A stretch of DNA of 64,000 nucleotides, taken from Solidesulfovibrio fructosivorans JJ]. Lineage in GTDB: Bacteria; Desulfobacterota; Desulfovibrionia; Desulfovibrionales; Desulfovibrionaceae. Made by a program: the position numbers and the translations under genes. Shown piece after piece: positions 1 through 7,128 of this stretch. Every line of letters begins with the position of its first letter. Positions within the stretch are counted from its first letter, which is position 1. Where the stretch lies: positions 51,354-115,353 of the forward strand of contig NZ_AECZ01000014.1 in NCBI RefSeq assembly GCF_000179555.1, given 5' to 3'. The notes beneath the pieces were generated by a model. The model was not told the origin of the DNA. It did not search any database and was given only the letters and a program-made list of their open reading frames with translations.

Positions 1-2
1 CG

Positions 3-749
3 CTTATCGTGCCGCTGGTCGAGGGGCTGCGCAACGAAGTGGTCTGCCGCGACACGCGCATCCTGGACATCCTGCCCCGAAAGCGCCTGACCTGCCGCGA
101 GGCCATCGCCCTGGCTCTGGAAAAAATCCGCCAGAACGCGGTGGAAAGCACCTGCGCCGACGCCGGCTATGCCGCACCGCCCGAATGGACGGCCTGCGGC
201 GACGCCCCCTATGCCGGCGGCACGGTGCACGAATGCGGCTGGCGGGCCGTCATCGCCGCACCGCCGCAAGACGTCTGGCGGGCCGTGGCCCGCATCGGCG
301 GCGATACGGGCTGGTATTGGGGAAATTTCCTGTGGCGGCTGCGGGGTTTTCTCGACCAGCTGGTCGGCGGCGTGGGACTGCGGCGGGTGACCATCCGGCG
401 CGACGGACCCAGGGTGGGCGACGCCCTGGATTTCTGGCGCGTCGTGGCCGTAACGCCCGAAAAACGGCTCCAGCTTTTGGCCGAGATGCGCACCCCGGGC
501 GAAGCCCTGCTGGAATTTCGCCTGCGCCCGGCCGGCGACGGGGCCACGGAACTGGTCGTGCACTCCAAATTCCTGCCCCGGGGCCTCGCCGGACTGGCGT
601 ACTGGTATGCGCTGCTCGTGCCGCACAATCTGGTTTTCGCCGGGCTGTTGCGCGGCATTGCCGCCTCGCTCGGGGCGCGGCTCCTCACCCCGCCCCGACG
701 CTTCACACCGCACCTGCCGGCCGCCTGCCGTCTGGGCACACGACAATGA
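3..749 (+). CDS. SDR-family protein with C-terminal DUF2867 domain (5'-truncated)
   Basis: The reading frame is open to the left edge of the window (codons from base 3), so the N-terminus, expected to be a Rossmann-type NAD(P)-binding half, is missing. The visible part begins with a segment like the end of an NmrA/SDR epimerase domain (VPLVEGLRNEVVCRD). It continues into a START-like DUF2867 domain (about residues 70-235) with a DxGWYWGNFLWRLRG-type core. Proteins with this architecture are putative NAD(P)-dependent oxidoreductases of unknown substrate. The stop overlaps the start of the acetyltransferase gene (ATGA), so the two are probably co-translated. The GTG at 9 is unlikely to be the true start. 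Confidence 0.75.
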   Translation, partial: LIVPLVEGLRNEVVCRDTRILDILPRKRLTCREAIALALEKIRQNAVESTCADAGYAAPPEWTACGDAPYAGGTVHECGWRAVIAAPPQDVWRAVARIGGDTGWYWGNFLWRLRGFLDQLVGGVGLRRVTIRRDGPRVGDALDFWRVVAVTPEKRLQLLAEMRTPGEALLEFRLRPAGDGATELVVHSKFLPRGLAGLAYWYALLVPHNLVFAGLLRGIAASLGARLLTPPRRFTPHLPAACRLGTRQ

Positions 750-1228
750 GCCTGGACGCCATCGCCATCCGGCCGGCGCTGCCCGGGGACGCGCCCCGGC
801 TGTCCCGTATCTTCGCCACGGCCATCGAAGCCAAAGCCCGGGACAGCTACGGCCCGCACGAACGCGCGGCCTGGGCGGCCCGGGGAACACCGGCCAAATT
901 CGCGTCCATGCTGGCCGACTCCCGAAACAGCCTGCTCGTGGCCGCCATGCCGTCCGGCATCGTGGGCGTCGGCAGCCTGACCGGCAGCGAAGTGAGCCTG
1001 CTCTACGCCGCGCCGGAAGCCGCGCCGGGAACAGGGGGAAAACTGCTGGCCGCCGTGGAAGAGCTCGCCCGCGCTTCGGGCCTCACCGGCCTGACCCTGA
1101 CCGCCTCGCGCAACGCCCTCTCCTTCTACCTGCGCCACGGCTACGCCATCGTAAGCCCGGCCCGGCGCGATCTCGGCAACGGCATCTCCCTGGTCGTGTG
1201 CCTGATGGCCAAGGCCCTCGGCGCCTGA
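746..1228 (+). CDS. GNAT family N-acetyltransferase
   Basis: This 160-residue protein has the length and layout of a single GNAT domain: an N-terminal beta strand (IAIRPALPGDAPRLSRIF), a central strand LVAAMPSGIVGVGSL, and a weakly conserved acetyl-CoA loop near residues 90-100 (APGTGGKLL). A C-terminal LxxNxxSFYLRHGY segment is typical of the family. The substrate cannot be predicted. The start is the ATG that overlaps the stop of the upstream SDR/DUF2867 gene by ATGA. The long reading frame that extends further upstream in the same frame is a shadow of that gene. Confidence 0.85.
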   Translation: MSLDAIAIRPALPGDAPRLSRIFATAIEAKARDSYGPHERAAWAARGTPAKFASMLADSRNSLLVAAMPSGIVGVGSLTGSEVSLLYAAPEAAPGTGGKLLAAVEELARASGLTGLTLTASRNALSFYLRHGYAIVSPARRDLGNGISLVVCLMAKALGA

Positions 1229-1513
1229 CTCCCCACGATTTCTGGAACCGTTCCACGGCTTGTGGCGCCCCGGTCCAGCTTCCCTGGAACGCGTGGACAC
1301 GGACGGCCCCTGGCAGACCCCGTTTTGCGCGAAATTCCGGCCTGTTGACAGGGCCACCCTTCGTTTCGAACGACAGGGTGACACAGGCATGGCGGATGCA
1401 TGGCCCCAAAAGACCTTTGCATCACGCCAAGTCGCCAAACGGCAAGGAGACGGGCGCGCCCAAGTCAGCCGCCATGCGCACCCCTCCCGGACACAGTTCC
1501 CGCCGATGCATAG
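1229..1513 (+). other. Non-coding stretch before a strong terminator
   Basis: About 285 bases lie between the acetyltransferase stop and a strong plus-strand terminator. I see no convincing gene. A TTGACA-like hexamer lies near 1344-1349, so a short untranslated transcript ending at the terminator is possible, but no good -10 box follows it. No riboswitch class was recognised. Confidence 0.3.
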
Positions 1514-1557
1514 AAGGCCGTTTCCTTACCCCGAGGGAAACGGCCTTCGCCTTTTTT
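1514..1557 (+). terminator. Rho-independent terminator
   Basis: A 12-bp perfect stem (AAGGCCGTTTCC at 1514-1525 with its complement at 1535-1546) and a 9-nt loop are followed by CGCCTTTTTT. It lies 285 bases after the acetyltransferase stop. Confidence 0.85.
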
Positions 1558-1582
1558 ATTGCGCAGTAAAAGAGAGGACTGT

Positions 1583-1740
1583 GCGAGAGGGGAAACCCTT
1601 TTGCAAAGGGTTCTCCCCTCTCGCGCTCTCCCCTTCCTAAACTTTATAACCATGCTGCCATGTTACAACAACATGCCAGCATCATTAAAAGTCTTTGGAA
1701 GGGGGTCCGGGGGAAACCTTTCTCCAGAAAGGTTTCCCCC
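1583..1740. repeat. Composite A-B hairpin repeat, copy 1
   Basis: Hairpin A (1583-1624) has arms GCGAGAGGGG and CCCCTCTCGC around an inner AACCCTTT/AAAGGGTT stem. Hairpin B (1709-1740) has arms GGGGGAAACCTTT and AAAGGTTTCCCCC. The spacer carries CTTCCTAAACTTT next to A and AAAGTCTTTGGAAGGGGGTCC next to B. The same unit occurs inverted at 4068-4224 and 56947-57108. Here it separates the acetyltransferase from the convergent mqnE and may stop transcription from both sides. Confidence 0.8.
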
Positions 1741-1750
1741 GGCTCTTCCC

Positions 1751-2854
1751 TCAACCGATCGGTTGGAAATCGGGCGTGCGTTCGACCGGAACCATGCCGG
1801 CGGAGGTGATGGCGTGGCGCAATTGGGCCAGGGTCATGCCCTTGGGGCTGTCCGCGCCGGCGGCATGGCCGATGCGCTCCTCCACGATGGTGCCGTCGAA
1901 ATCGTCGGCTCCGGCCCAAAGCGCCATCTGGGCCGCCTTGATGCCGAGCATGGCCCAGTAGGCCTTGAGGTGCGGGATATTGTCCAGGAAAAGCCGGGAC
2001 AGGGCGATCAGCCGCAGCACGGTCACGCCGTCCGGGCCCTTGGCCCCGAGCCTGTTGTTGGCCGGCTGGTAGGCCAGGGGAATGAAGCAGGCGAAACCGT
2101 GGGTCAGGTCCTGCAAGTCGCGCAGGGCCGAGAGATGGGCCACCCGGTCGGACCAGCTCTCGATGTGGCCGAACAGCATGGTGGCGTTGGTGGGCAATCC
2201 CATGCCGTGGGCCGTGGCGTGCACCTGCAGCCAGCGCTCGCCGGAAATCTTCTCCGGGCACAGCTTCTCGCGCAGCGACGGGGCAAAAACCTCCGCCCCG
2301 CCACCGGGCAGCATCATGAGCCCCGCTTCCTTGAGCGTGGAAAGGATCTCGAATTCCGAGACGCCCATGGTGTCGGCCAGATGGGCCACTTCCACGGCGG
2401 TAAACGCCTTGATGCCCGCGTCCGGCCGGACCCGGGAAATGGCCCGCAGCATGTCCACATAATAGGAAAGCGGCAGGTCGGGGTTGAGCCCGCCGACCAC
2501 GTGAATCTCCCGGATCGGCGCGTTCTCGCGGGCGGCAAGCTCCGCCACGATGTCGTCCACGGACAGCGTGCGCGCCCCGGCCGCGCCCTTGACCTTGAAA
2601 AAGGCGCAGAACCGGCAGGCGTTGACGCACACGTTGGTGAAATTGATGTGCACGTTGTGGACGTAGTAGGCGTTCTTGCCGTGCCGGGCGATGCGGGCTT
2701 CCATGGCGGCGGCGCACAGGTCGTGCAACGGCGCGGCCAGGGCCAGCACCAGCGCGTCGTCAGGGGTCAGGCGCTCGCCGGACCGGGCTTTTTCCAGGAT
2801 CACGGCCGGCTCGCCGGCGACCTTTGCGGGGATAAGCGGTATCATTGCATTCAT
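1751..2854 (-). CDS. mqnE: Aminofutalosine synthase (radical SAM, futalosine menaquinone pathway)
   Basis: This radical SAM protein of about 367 residues has the [4Fe-4S] motif CVNACRFC (C-x3-C-x2-C) near residue 72, after the family-typical HINFTNVCVN. It also has GGLNPDLP, LMMLPGGGAE and the C-terminal EERIGHAAGADSP motif shared by MqnE and MqnC. MqnE joins chorismate-derived 3-(1-carboxyvinyloxy)benzoate to SAM-derived adenosine in the cytoplasm, feeding menaquinone synthesis for anaerobic respiration. MqnC (dehypoxanthine futalosine cyclase) is the main alternative, but MLPGGGAE and the overall length favour MqnE. Start: the ATG at 2854; a second in-frame ATG lies three codons in. No other mqn gene is adjacent. 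Confidence 0.75.
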   Translation of the reverse strand: MNAMIPLIPAKVAGEPAVILEKARSGERLTPDDALVLALAAPLHDLCAAAMEARIARHGKNAYYVHNVHINFTNVCVNACRFCAFFKVKGAAGARTLSVDDIVAELAARENAPIREIHVVGGLNPDLPLSYYVDMLRAISRVRPDAGIKAFTAVEVAHLADTMGVSEFEILSTLKEAGLMMLPGGGAEVFAPSLREKLCPEKISGERWLQVHATAHGMGLPTNATMLFGHIESWSDRVAHLSALRDLQDLTHGFACFIPLAYQPANNRLGAKGPDGVTVLRLIALSRLFLDNIPHLKAYWAMLGIKAAQMALWAGADDFDGTIVEERIGHAAGADSPKGMTLAQLRHAITSAGMVPVERTPDFQPIG

Positions 2855-2944
2855 TGCTGTGGCGCGGTAGAAATTAAGGGTTGGCAAACCCTGTACCCCT
2901 TTTCCCCGCCGCCCGCCAGGGCGGAAAACAACCGGAGGCCGGCC

Positions 2945-3484
2945 ATGCCGCAAGCCAGAATCTGCGCCCTTCTCACCCTTCTGCTGGCGCTCGGGACAGG
3001 CCCGGCATTCGCGGCGGACAACACCGCCCAGTCGCTGACCAGGTTTTTCAAGGGCACCACCCGCTCCCTGCCCTCGCCGGACATCGACTTCCATATCACC
3101 GCCGGCTATGCCGTGCTGCGCACCGGCAAACCCGACAGCTCCGGCCGCTACGCCATGACCTCCATCAACGTGGCCCGCGTCGCCCCGGACATCTACCGCC
3201 TGGACCTGGAGCTGGAAAAGCCCCTGCCCCGCGATATACCCACGTTCGAGCAGCCCTATTTCTTCACCGAAAAACGGACCTATTATTTCTGGTACCAAAA
3301 CGGTAAGCGCATCATTTTCAAGGTCGGCGACAAGAAGGTCACCCTGCCCCTCGGACGCAAGGAGCTGCTGCGGGTGAACATCCATTCCACGGACACCTAC
3401 ACGCTGGACCGGGAAACCATGCTCAAAAACCTGACCTTCGACGACGGCACGGCCACCATCCATCTGCAACTGAAATTCAAATAA
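2945..3484 (+). CDS. Secreted protein of unknown function
   Basis: This is a 179-residue protein with a clear Sec signal peptide (ICALLTLLLALGTGPAFAA, cleavage after AFA). The mature part is rich in aromatic and basic beta-strand segments (TYYFWYQNGKRIIFKVGDKK). No catalytic motif or known domain is recognised. The start is the ATG at 2945, preceded by a GGAGG at 2933-2937; the same frame is open far upstream but only as antisense to mqnE. It is divergent from mqnE and 13 bases upstream of the methyltransferase-like gene, so those two are probably co-transcribed. Confidence 0.75.
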   Translation: MPQARICALLTLLLALGTGPAFAADNTAQSLTRFFKGTTRSLPSPDIDFHITAGYAVLRTGKPDSSGRYAMTSINVARVAPDIYRLDLELEKPLPRDIPTFEQPYFFTEKRTYYFWYQNGKRIIFKVGDKKVTLPLGRKELLRVNIHSTDTYTLDRETMLKNLTFDDGTATIHLQLKFK

Positions 3485-3497
3485 CCAAGGATATCCC

Positions 3498-4055
3498 ATG
3501 GACCAGACCGTGACGCCCGAGCTGACGGCCCTGCTCACCACCCTGCGCGACGCCGGCGGCATCCGGGTCCTGGTGGAGACCGGCACCGGCCGGGGCGACC
3601 TCTCCTTCGCCGCCGGGGACATCTTCGACACCGTCATCACCTTCGAATCCGACAAGGCCCTCTACGACGCCGCCCATGAGCGTTTAAGCGGCCGCAAGGG
3701 ACTCTTGCCCTTGACCGGCGACACCCGGGAGCTTTTACCCCAGCTCATGGACCGCCTCGCCGGTCCGGCCGCCTTCTGGCTCGGCTCCCACCTCTCCATG
3801 CGCCAGGGCGGCGAGATCCCGCTTCTGGCCGAAATCGCGGCCGTCACCGCCGCGCCCATGGACCATGTCATCTGCATCCCCGGGGCCGACATCCTCATGT
3901 CCGACCGGCACCGCCCGACCGGCTGGCCCACCCCGGTGGAAATCATTGCGCTGCTCGGCCAGGGCGCTGCCCGCAAGGTGGAACTCCGCGACACCAGCCT
4001 CATCGCCGTCCCCGACGCCAACACCAAACTTTGGGGCGCATTGTTTTCCGAGTAG
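3498..4055 (+). CDS. SAM-dependent methyltransferase-like protein
   Basis: This is a 185-residue cytoplasmic protein. LVETGTGRGDLSFA (residues 26-39) resembles the glycine-rich SAM-binding loop of class I methyltransferases, followed by the acidic residue in VITFESDKAL. FWLGSHLSMRQGGEIPLLAEI and PMDHVICIPGADILMSD resemble the later strands of FkbM- or TylF-like enzymes that act on glycans. The substrate is unknown and the fold call is by motif only. The gene follows the secreted protein closely and ends 12 bases before an inverted B-A hairpin unit. Confidence 0.55.
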   Translation: MDQTVTPELTALLTTLRDAGGIRVLVETGTGRGDLSFAAGDIFDTVITFESDKALYDAAHERLSGRKGLLPLTGDTRELLPQLMDRLAGPAAFWLGSHLSMRQGGEIPLLAEIAAVTAAPMDHVICIPGADILMSDRHRPTGWPTPVEIIALLGQGAARKVELRDTSLIAVPDANTKLWGALFSE

Positions 4056-4067
4056 TGAGGAAGAGCT

Positions 4068-4224
4068 GGGGGGAACTTTTCTGTAGAAAAGTTCCCCCCA
4101 GACCCCCTTCCAAAGACTTTTCATAAAATAATTTTGATGCGGTACACGCCATATTTTGAAAACTTTAGGAAAGGGAGCGCGCGAGAGGGGGCTACTGCCC
4201 TTTTTAAAGGGTTTCCCCTCTCGC
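4068..4224. repeat. Composite A-B hairpin repeat, copy 2 (inverted)
   Basis: Hairpin B (4068-4099; GGGGGGAACTTTT, loop CTGTAG, AAAAGTTCCCCCC) comes first, then the spacer (CCCCCTTCCAAAGACTTTT ... AAACTTTAGGAAAGGG), then hairpin A (4181-4224; GCGAGAGGGG ... CCCCTCTCGC). Sequence and order are the reverse complement of copy 1. The loop and inner-stem bases differ while the pairing is kept. Confidence 0.8.
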
Positions 4225-4318
4225 ATTATCTTCTCCTCTCTTCCCTCTTCGCCCCCATTGCGCCGTGGCCGGGCAGGGCGTACAGGGGCCGCATACTTCC
4301 TTGCCGGAGGATCCTCGC

Positions 4319-4537
4319 ATGAAGCTGGTATTGACCTTGACCTGCGCCCTGTGCCTGACGCTTACCGGCGCGCTTTTCGCCTTTGGCCGCGTCACGCCCG
4401 GCGAATCCTACGCCGCCTATGCCGACGCCGTCCAAAACGCCACCTCGTGCGAACTGTCCTCGTGCGGCTGCCTCGGCATGAAATGCTCCTGCTTCGAATG
4501 CGGCAGCGGCTGCGGTTGCGGCGGCGGCAGTAAATAA
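4319..4537 (+). CDS. Small cysteine-rich secreted peptide
   Basis: This 72-residue product has an N-terminal hydrophobic segment (about residues 4-22, LVLTLTCALCLTLTGALFAF) that looks like a signal peptide. Its C-terminal 30 residues contain eight Cys in SCELSSCGCLGMKC and CSCFECGSGCGCGGGS. No lipobox of the usual L-A/S-G/A-C form is visible. The start is the ATG at 4319 behind CCGGAGG. It ends 15 bases before the Lgt-like gene, so the two probably share a transcript. The Cys pattern could bind metal, form disulfides or be a modification substrate; none is proven. Confidence 0.7.
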   Translation: MKLVLTLTCALCLTLTGALFAFGRVTPGESYAAYADAVQNATSCELSSCGCLGMKCSCFECGSGCGCGGGSK

Positions 4538-4552
4538 TTCTTTTTTGTCGTC

Positions 4553-5383
4553 ATGGGCGGACTGCTGGCCTTCGTGTTGTCCCGGGCCACGGGGATCGAC
4601 GCTTTCGCCATACTCCAGGCAGGGTATCTGTTTTTATCCCTGGCCGGGATGGCCGTGGTGTTTTTCTTCACCCGGCGCGAGTTGTCGGCTGACCCGGCGC
4701 GCGGGCGTTATCTGCTTATTTTCCTGGCGAGCCTCCCGGTGGGGCTGGCCGGGGCGCGGCTGATCCCCATCATCCAGGACGCTTTTACGGCCGGCCGGCT
4801 GACGTTCGGCATCATCACCCGGGGCGGACTGGTATTTTACGGCGGCGCGTTGGCGCTGCTTCTGGCCATGCGCCTGGGCTGCCGGCTTTGCCGCCTGTCC
4901 CCCTGGCCCCTCGTCGACGCCGTCTGCCGCTACGCGCCCCTGGGCCATGCTTTCGGCCGGCTGGGCTGTTTTTTCGGCGGCTGCTGCTTCGGCGCGGTGA
5001 CCAACGGCCCGCTGGGGGTCCGTTTTCCGGCCGGCTCTCCGGCCTATCTCCAGCACAAAGCCGACGGTATCCTGCCGCCCGGAGCGGTCGCCTCGCTGCC
5101 GGTGCATCCGTCCCAACTCTACGAGGCCGTGGGCGACCTGGCGCTGTTCGCCATCCTGCTCGCCGTGTCCAAGCGGCCGGGGGGGCTGCCTCCGGGCCGG
5201 GCCGCCACGCTCTATCTGCTCGGCTACGCGGTCCTGCGCTTCTGCCTGGAATTCTGGCGCGGCGATGCCATACGCGGCATCTATTACGGCTTGGCCACCT
5301 CCCAATACGTGGCGCTGGCCGTAGCGGCCGGAGCGGTATTCGTGCTGTTGCGCACCAGGGTTCGACCGCAAAATCACCCTTAA
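4553..5383 (+). CDS. Prolipoprotein diacylglyceryl transferase (Lgt)-family membrane protein, divergent
   Basis: This 276-residue polytopic membrane protein has about seven predicted helices and the Lgt family order of motifs: GGLVFYGG, GHAFGRLGCFFGG, PVHPSQLYE and VLRFCLEFWRGD. Canonical Lgt attaches diacylglycerol from phosphatidylglycerol to the lipobox Cys of prolipoproteins. In this protein the essential-Arg signature GRLG is kept, but the following Asn and Glu of the Escherichia coli signature (GRLGNFINGE) are Cys, and the loop HGG is YGG. It is therefore probably a paralogue with another acceptor rather than the housekeeping enzyme. It lies 15 bases downstream of the Cys-rich peptide gene. 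Confidence 0.75.
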   Translation: MGGLLAFVLSRATGIDAFAILQAGYLFLSLAGMAVVFFFTRRELSADPARGRYLLIFLASLPVGLAGARLIPIIQDAFTAGRLTFGIITRGGLVFYGGALALLLAMRLGCRLCRLSPWPLVDAVCRYAPLGHAFGRLGCFFGGCCFGAVTNGPLGVRFPAGSPAYLQHKADGILPPGAVASLPVHPSQLYEAVGDLALFAILLAVSKRPGGLPPGRAATLYLLGYAVLRFCLEFWRGDAIRGIYYGLATSQYVALAVAAGAVFVLLRTRVRPQNHP

Positions 5384-5867
5384 AGGGAACGTATTTCCCG
5401 AGCCGTTCTGACGTTTCAGTACAAAATCACGTCTTCACCCCGGCGCCTCTATGCAAGAGCGTGCTTTTGCTGTATCCGTGCCACCGTGCACCAAGGCTGT
5501 CCCCCGCCAAAACATACCGGAAAAATCCGCGACTGCATCCGAGGCTGCCCGTCCGCCTGGGCGGGGTGAAGGGACACATCACGCGCAGTCCGGCCGCGGA
5601 CTCGCGCCGGCCGTGCCCGACCGGGGCCCGGATTTCCTGACCTCGCCGTTTCGGCCGCATGCAGCACGCGTCGGGCCGCCGTATTGCGTTTATTGTATCG
5701 AGGCAGGGGAAAGGAGTGAGACGGCGCGAAATGATTGTCCAAACCAAGGACTGCCTCAGCACGGCGCCATATGATTCCTGTGACTTTGTCTCTTAATTTT
5801 CAAATTCAGTTGCAATCATGCGTTGCCTCACTTATATGTGTTGAAAGCCATCTATCAGGAGCGAGAA
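5384..5867. other. Intergenic region upstream of the MucR-type gene
   Basis: This stretch of 484 bases has no convincing gene. Short GC-rich reading frames on both strands lack ribosome binding sites. The last 60 bases become AT-rich and hold the probable promoter of the downstream regulator. Confidence 0.5.
5810..5838 (+). promoter_or_regulatory. Probable sigma70 promoter of the MucR-type gene
   Basis: TTGCAA (5810-5815), a 17-nt spacer and TATATG (5833-5838) lie 30 bases before the ATG, in a locally AT-rich stretch. Confidence 0.5.
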
Positions 5868-6278
5868 ATGGAAGACTATTTGAAAGCCGCCTTGGAGATC
5901 GTCAAGGCCCAGGCCTCAGTTCGGACCATGACCGATGACGAAATCACCTCCATGTTGAAAAATGTAGCCGCCGGCATTCAAGCCGCCGCCGAAGCCGAAA
6001 CCGCCCCGGCGGAAGCCGTTACGCCGGCCATCGATCCGGCCAAGGCCGTCAAGGAAAGCAGCGTCGTCTGTCTGGAATGCGGCAAGTCCTTCAAGGTGCT
6101 CACCAAGAAGCACCTTGCCGCCCACGGGCTTACTCCGGAAGAATACCGGGCGAAATACGGCTACAAGAAGGGCGCTCCCCTGGCGGCCAAGTCCCTGCAA
6201 CGGGAACGCCGCAAGAAGATGAAGGACATGCGCCTCTGGGAGCGTCGGCGCAAGCCCGCCGCCGCCACCACCGAGTAG
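5868..6278 (+). CDS. MucR/Ros family transcriptional regulator
   Basis: This is a 136-residue DNA-binding protein. The MucR zinc-finger region follows a low-complexity Ala/Glu linker: VVCLECGKSFKVLTKKHLAAH (Cys-x2-Cys and His, residues 66-86), then LTPEEYRAKYG. A basic C-terminal tail (RERRKKMKDMRLWERRRK) follows. Family members bind AT-rich promoters and regulate exopolysaccharide and surface genes; several paralogues are common in Desulfovibrio. The start is the ATG at 5868, behind AGGAG at 5858-5862, rather than the in-frame upstream ATG at 5823, which overlaps the likely -10 box. Confidence 0.85.
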   Translation: MEDYLKAALEIVKAQASVRTMTDDEITSMLKNVAAGIQAAAEAETAPAEAVTPAIDPAKAVKESSVVCLECGKSFKVLTKKHLAAHGLTPEEYRAKYGYKKGAPLAAKSLQRERRKKMKDMRLWERRRKPAAATTE

Positions 6279-6318
6279 CCGGCCAGCTGCCGCCCAGTCC
6301 GCTTCGAGAAAATCATTT

Positions 6319-6345
6319 CCGGCCGGTCCTCCCTGGACCGGCCGG
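6319..6345. terminator. GC-rich hairpin, possible terminator
   Basis: An 11-bp perfect stem (CCGGCCGGTCC / GGACCGGCCGG) with a 5-nt loop lies 40 bases after the MucR-type stop. No good U-tract follows, so termination is uncertain. Confidence 0.4.
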
Positions 6346-6489
6346 GACGTTTGCCAGCCCGCCAAGGCAGGCGCGCGCCACACCCCGTTTCTTTACGATC
6401 GCCTTTTCCTGAAAGACACGCGTCGTTGACCGCGCTACGTGAGCAATATTCTCAACAGATTAAGATCAAAAAATATTTTTTAATATGCC

Positions 6490-7074
6490 ATGAAAAGCAT
6501 GCTCGGCAGCACCGGTCTCCATGAAGACAAGCTCTTCAGCAATCTTGAAATCGATAACGATTCCCTTGACGGCATTGAATTTTTTAGCTGCAAATTTATA
6601 AAATCCTCATTCCAGTACGCATCGTTCTCCAACTGTTTGTTTGAAGATTGCTTATTCGAGCAATGCAATCTGTCCTTGGCCGACATCGCCCAATCAAAGT
6701 TTGTCGAGACAGAATTCGATAAATCAAAACTCACCGGGATCAATTGGAGCCAGGCAAAAGGCATTTTCTCCGTGCATTTCAATGCCTGCCTCCTCAACGA
6801 CAACATATTCACAGGCATGAAGCTCGCGAAATTCATCTTTAAAGACTGCGACCTGCATGACGCGCTCTTCACGGATACGAACTTGAAGCATGCCCTATTT
6901 TCCAACTGCGACCTGCAAGGATGCCAGTTCGAAAATAGCGATTTGAGTTTCTCGGACTTCTCGACCTCCAAAAACTACTTCATCGACGCCAAACGCAACA
7001 AGCTGTACAAAACGAAATTCTCACTTCCGGAGGCGGCCTCCCTCCTGAAGAACTTCAATATAATCCTCACCTAG
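6490..7074 (+). CDS. Pentapeptide-repeat protein
   Basis: This 194-residue protein consists almost wholly of A(D/N)LxX-type pentapeptide repeats of the form xFxxC/xLxxA (for example FSNCLFEDCLFEQCNLS, and later LFSNCDLQGCQFENSDLSFS). It is predicted to form a right-handed quadrilateral beta-helix. Some members (Qnr, MfpA) mimic DNA and protect gyrase; most have no known role, so none is assigned. Its base composition is clearly more AT-rich than the neighbouring genes and its codons include many TTT, AAA and ATA, which suggests recent acquisition. I see no strong ribosome binding site (the upstream 30 bases are AT-rich). Confidence 0.85.
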   Translation: MKSMLGSTGLHEDKLFSNLEIDNDSLDGIEFFSCKFIKSSFQYASFSNCLFEDCLFEQCNLSLADIAQSKFVETEFDKSKLTGINWSQAKGIFSVHFNACLLNDNIFTGMKLAKFIFKDCDLHDALFTDTNLKHALFSNCDLQGCQFENSDLSFSDFSTSKNYFIDAKRNKLYKTKFSLPEAASLLKNFNIILT

Positions 7075-7128
7075 ACTGTTCGAACCCGCTCCATGCGCTT
7101 GTCGGGAGCGGGCTTCGGGAAGACGTCG

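Noticed and set aside
209..1438. Long minus-strand frame opposite the SDR and acetyltransferase genes
   Set aside because: It is a shadow: Arg/Gly-rich with no domain and no ribosome binding site, while the plus-strand genes have family motifs.
1229..1513. Possible riboswitch before the 1514 terminator
   Set aside because: A GCCAAACGGCAAGG stretch recalled cyclic-di-GMP riboswitches, but the defining tetraloop and receptor parts are absent.
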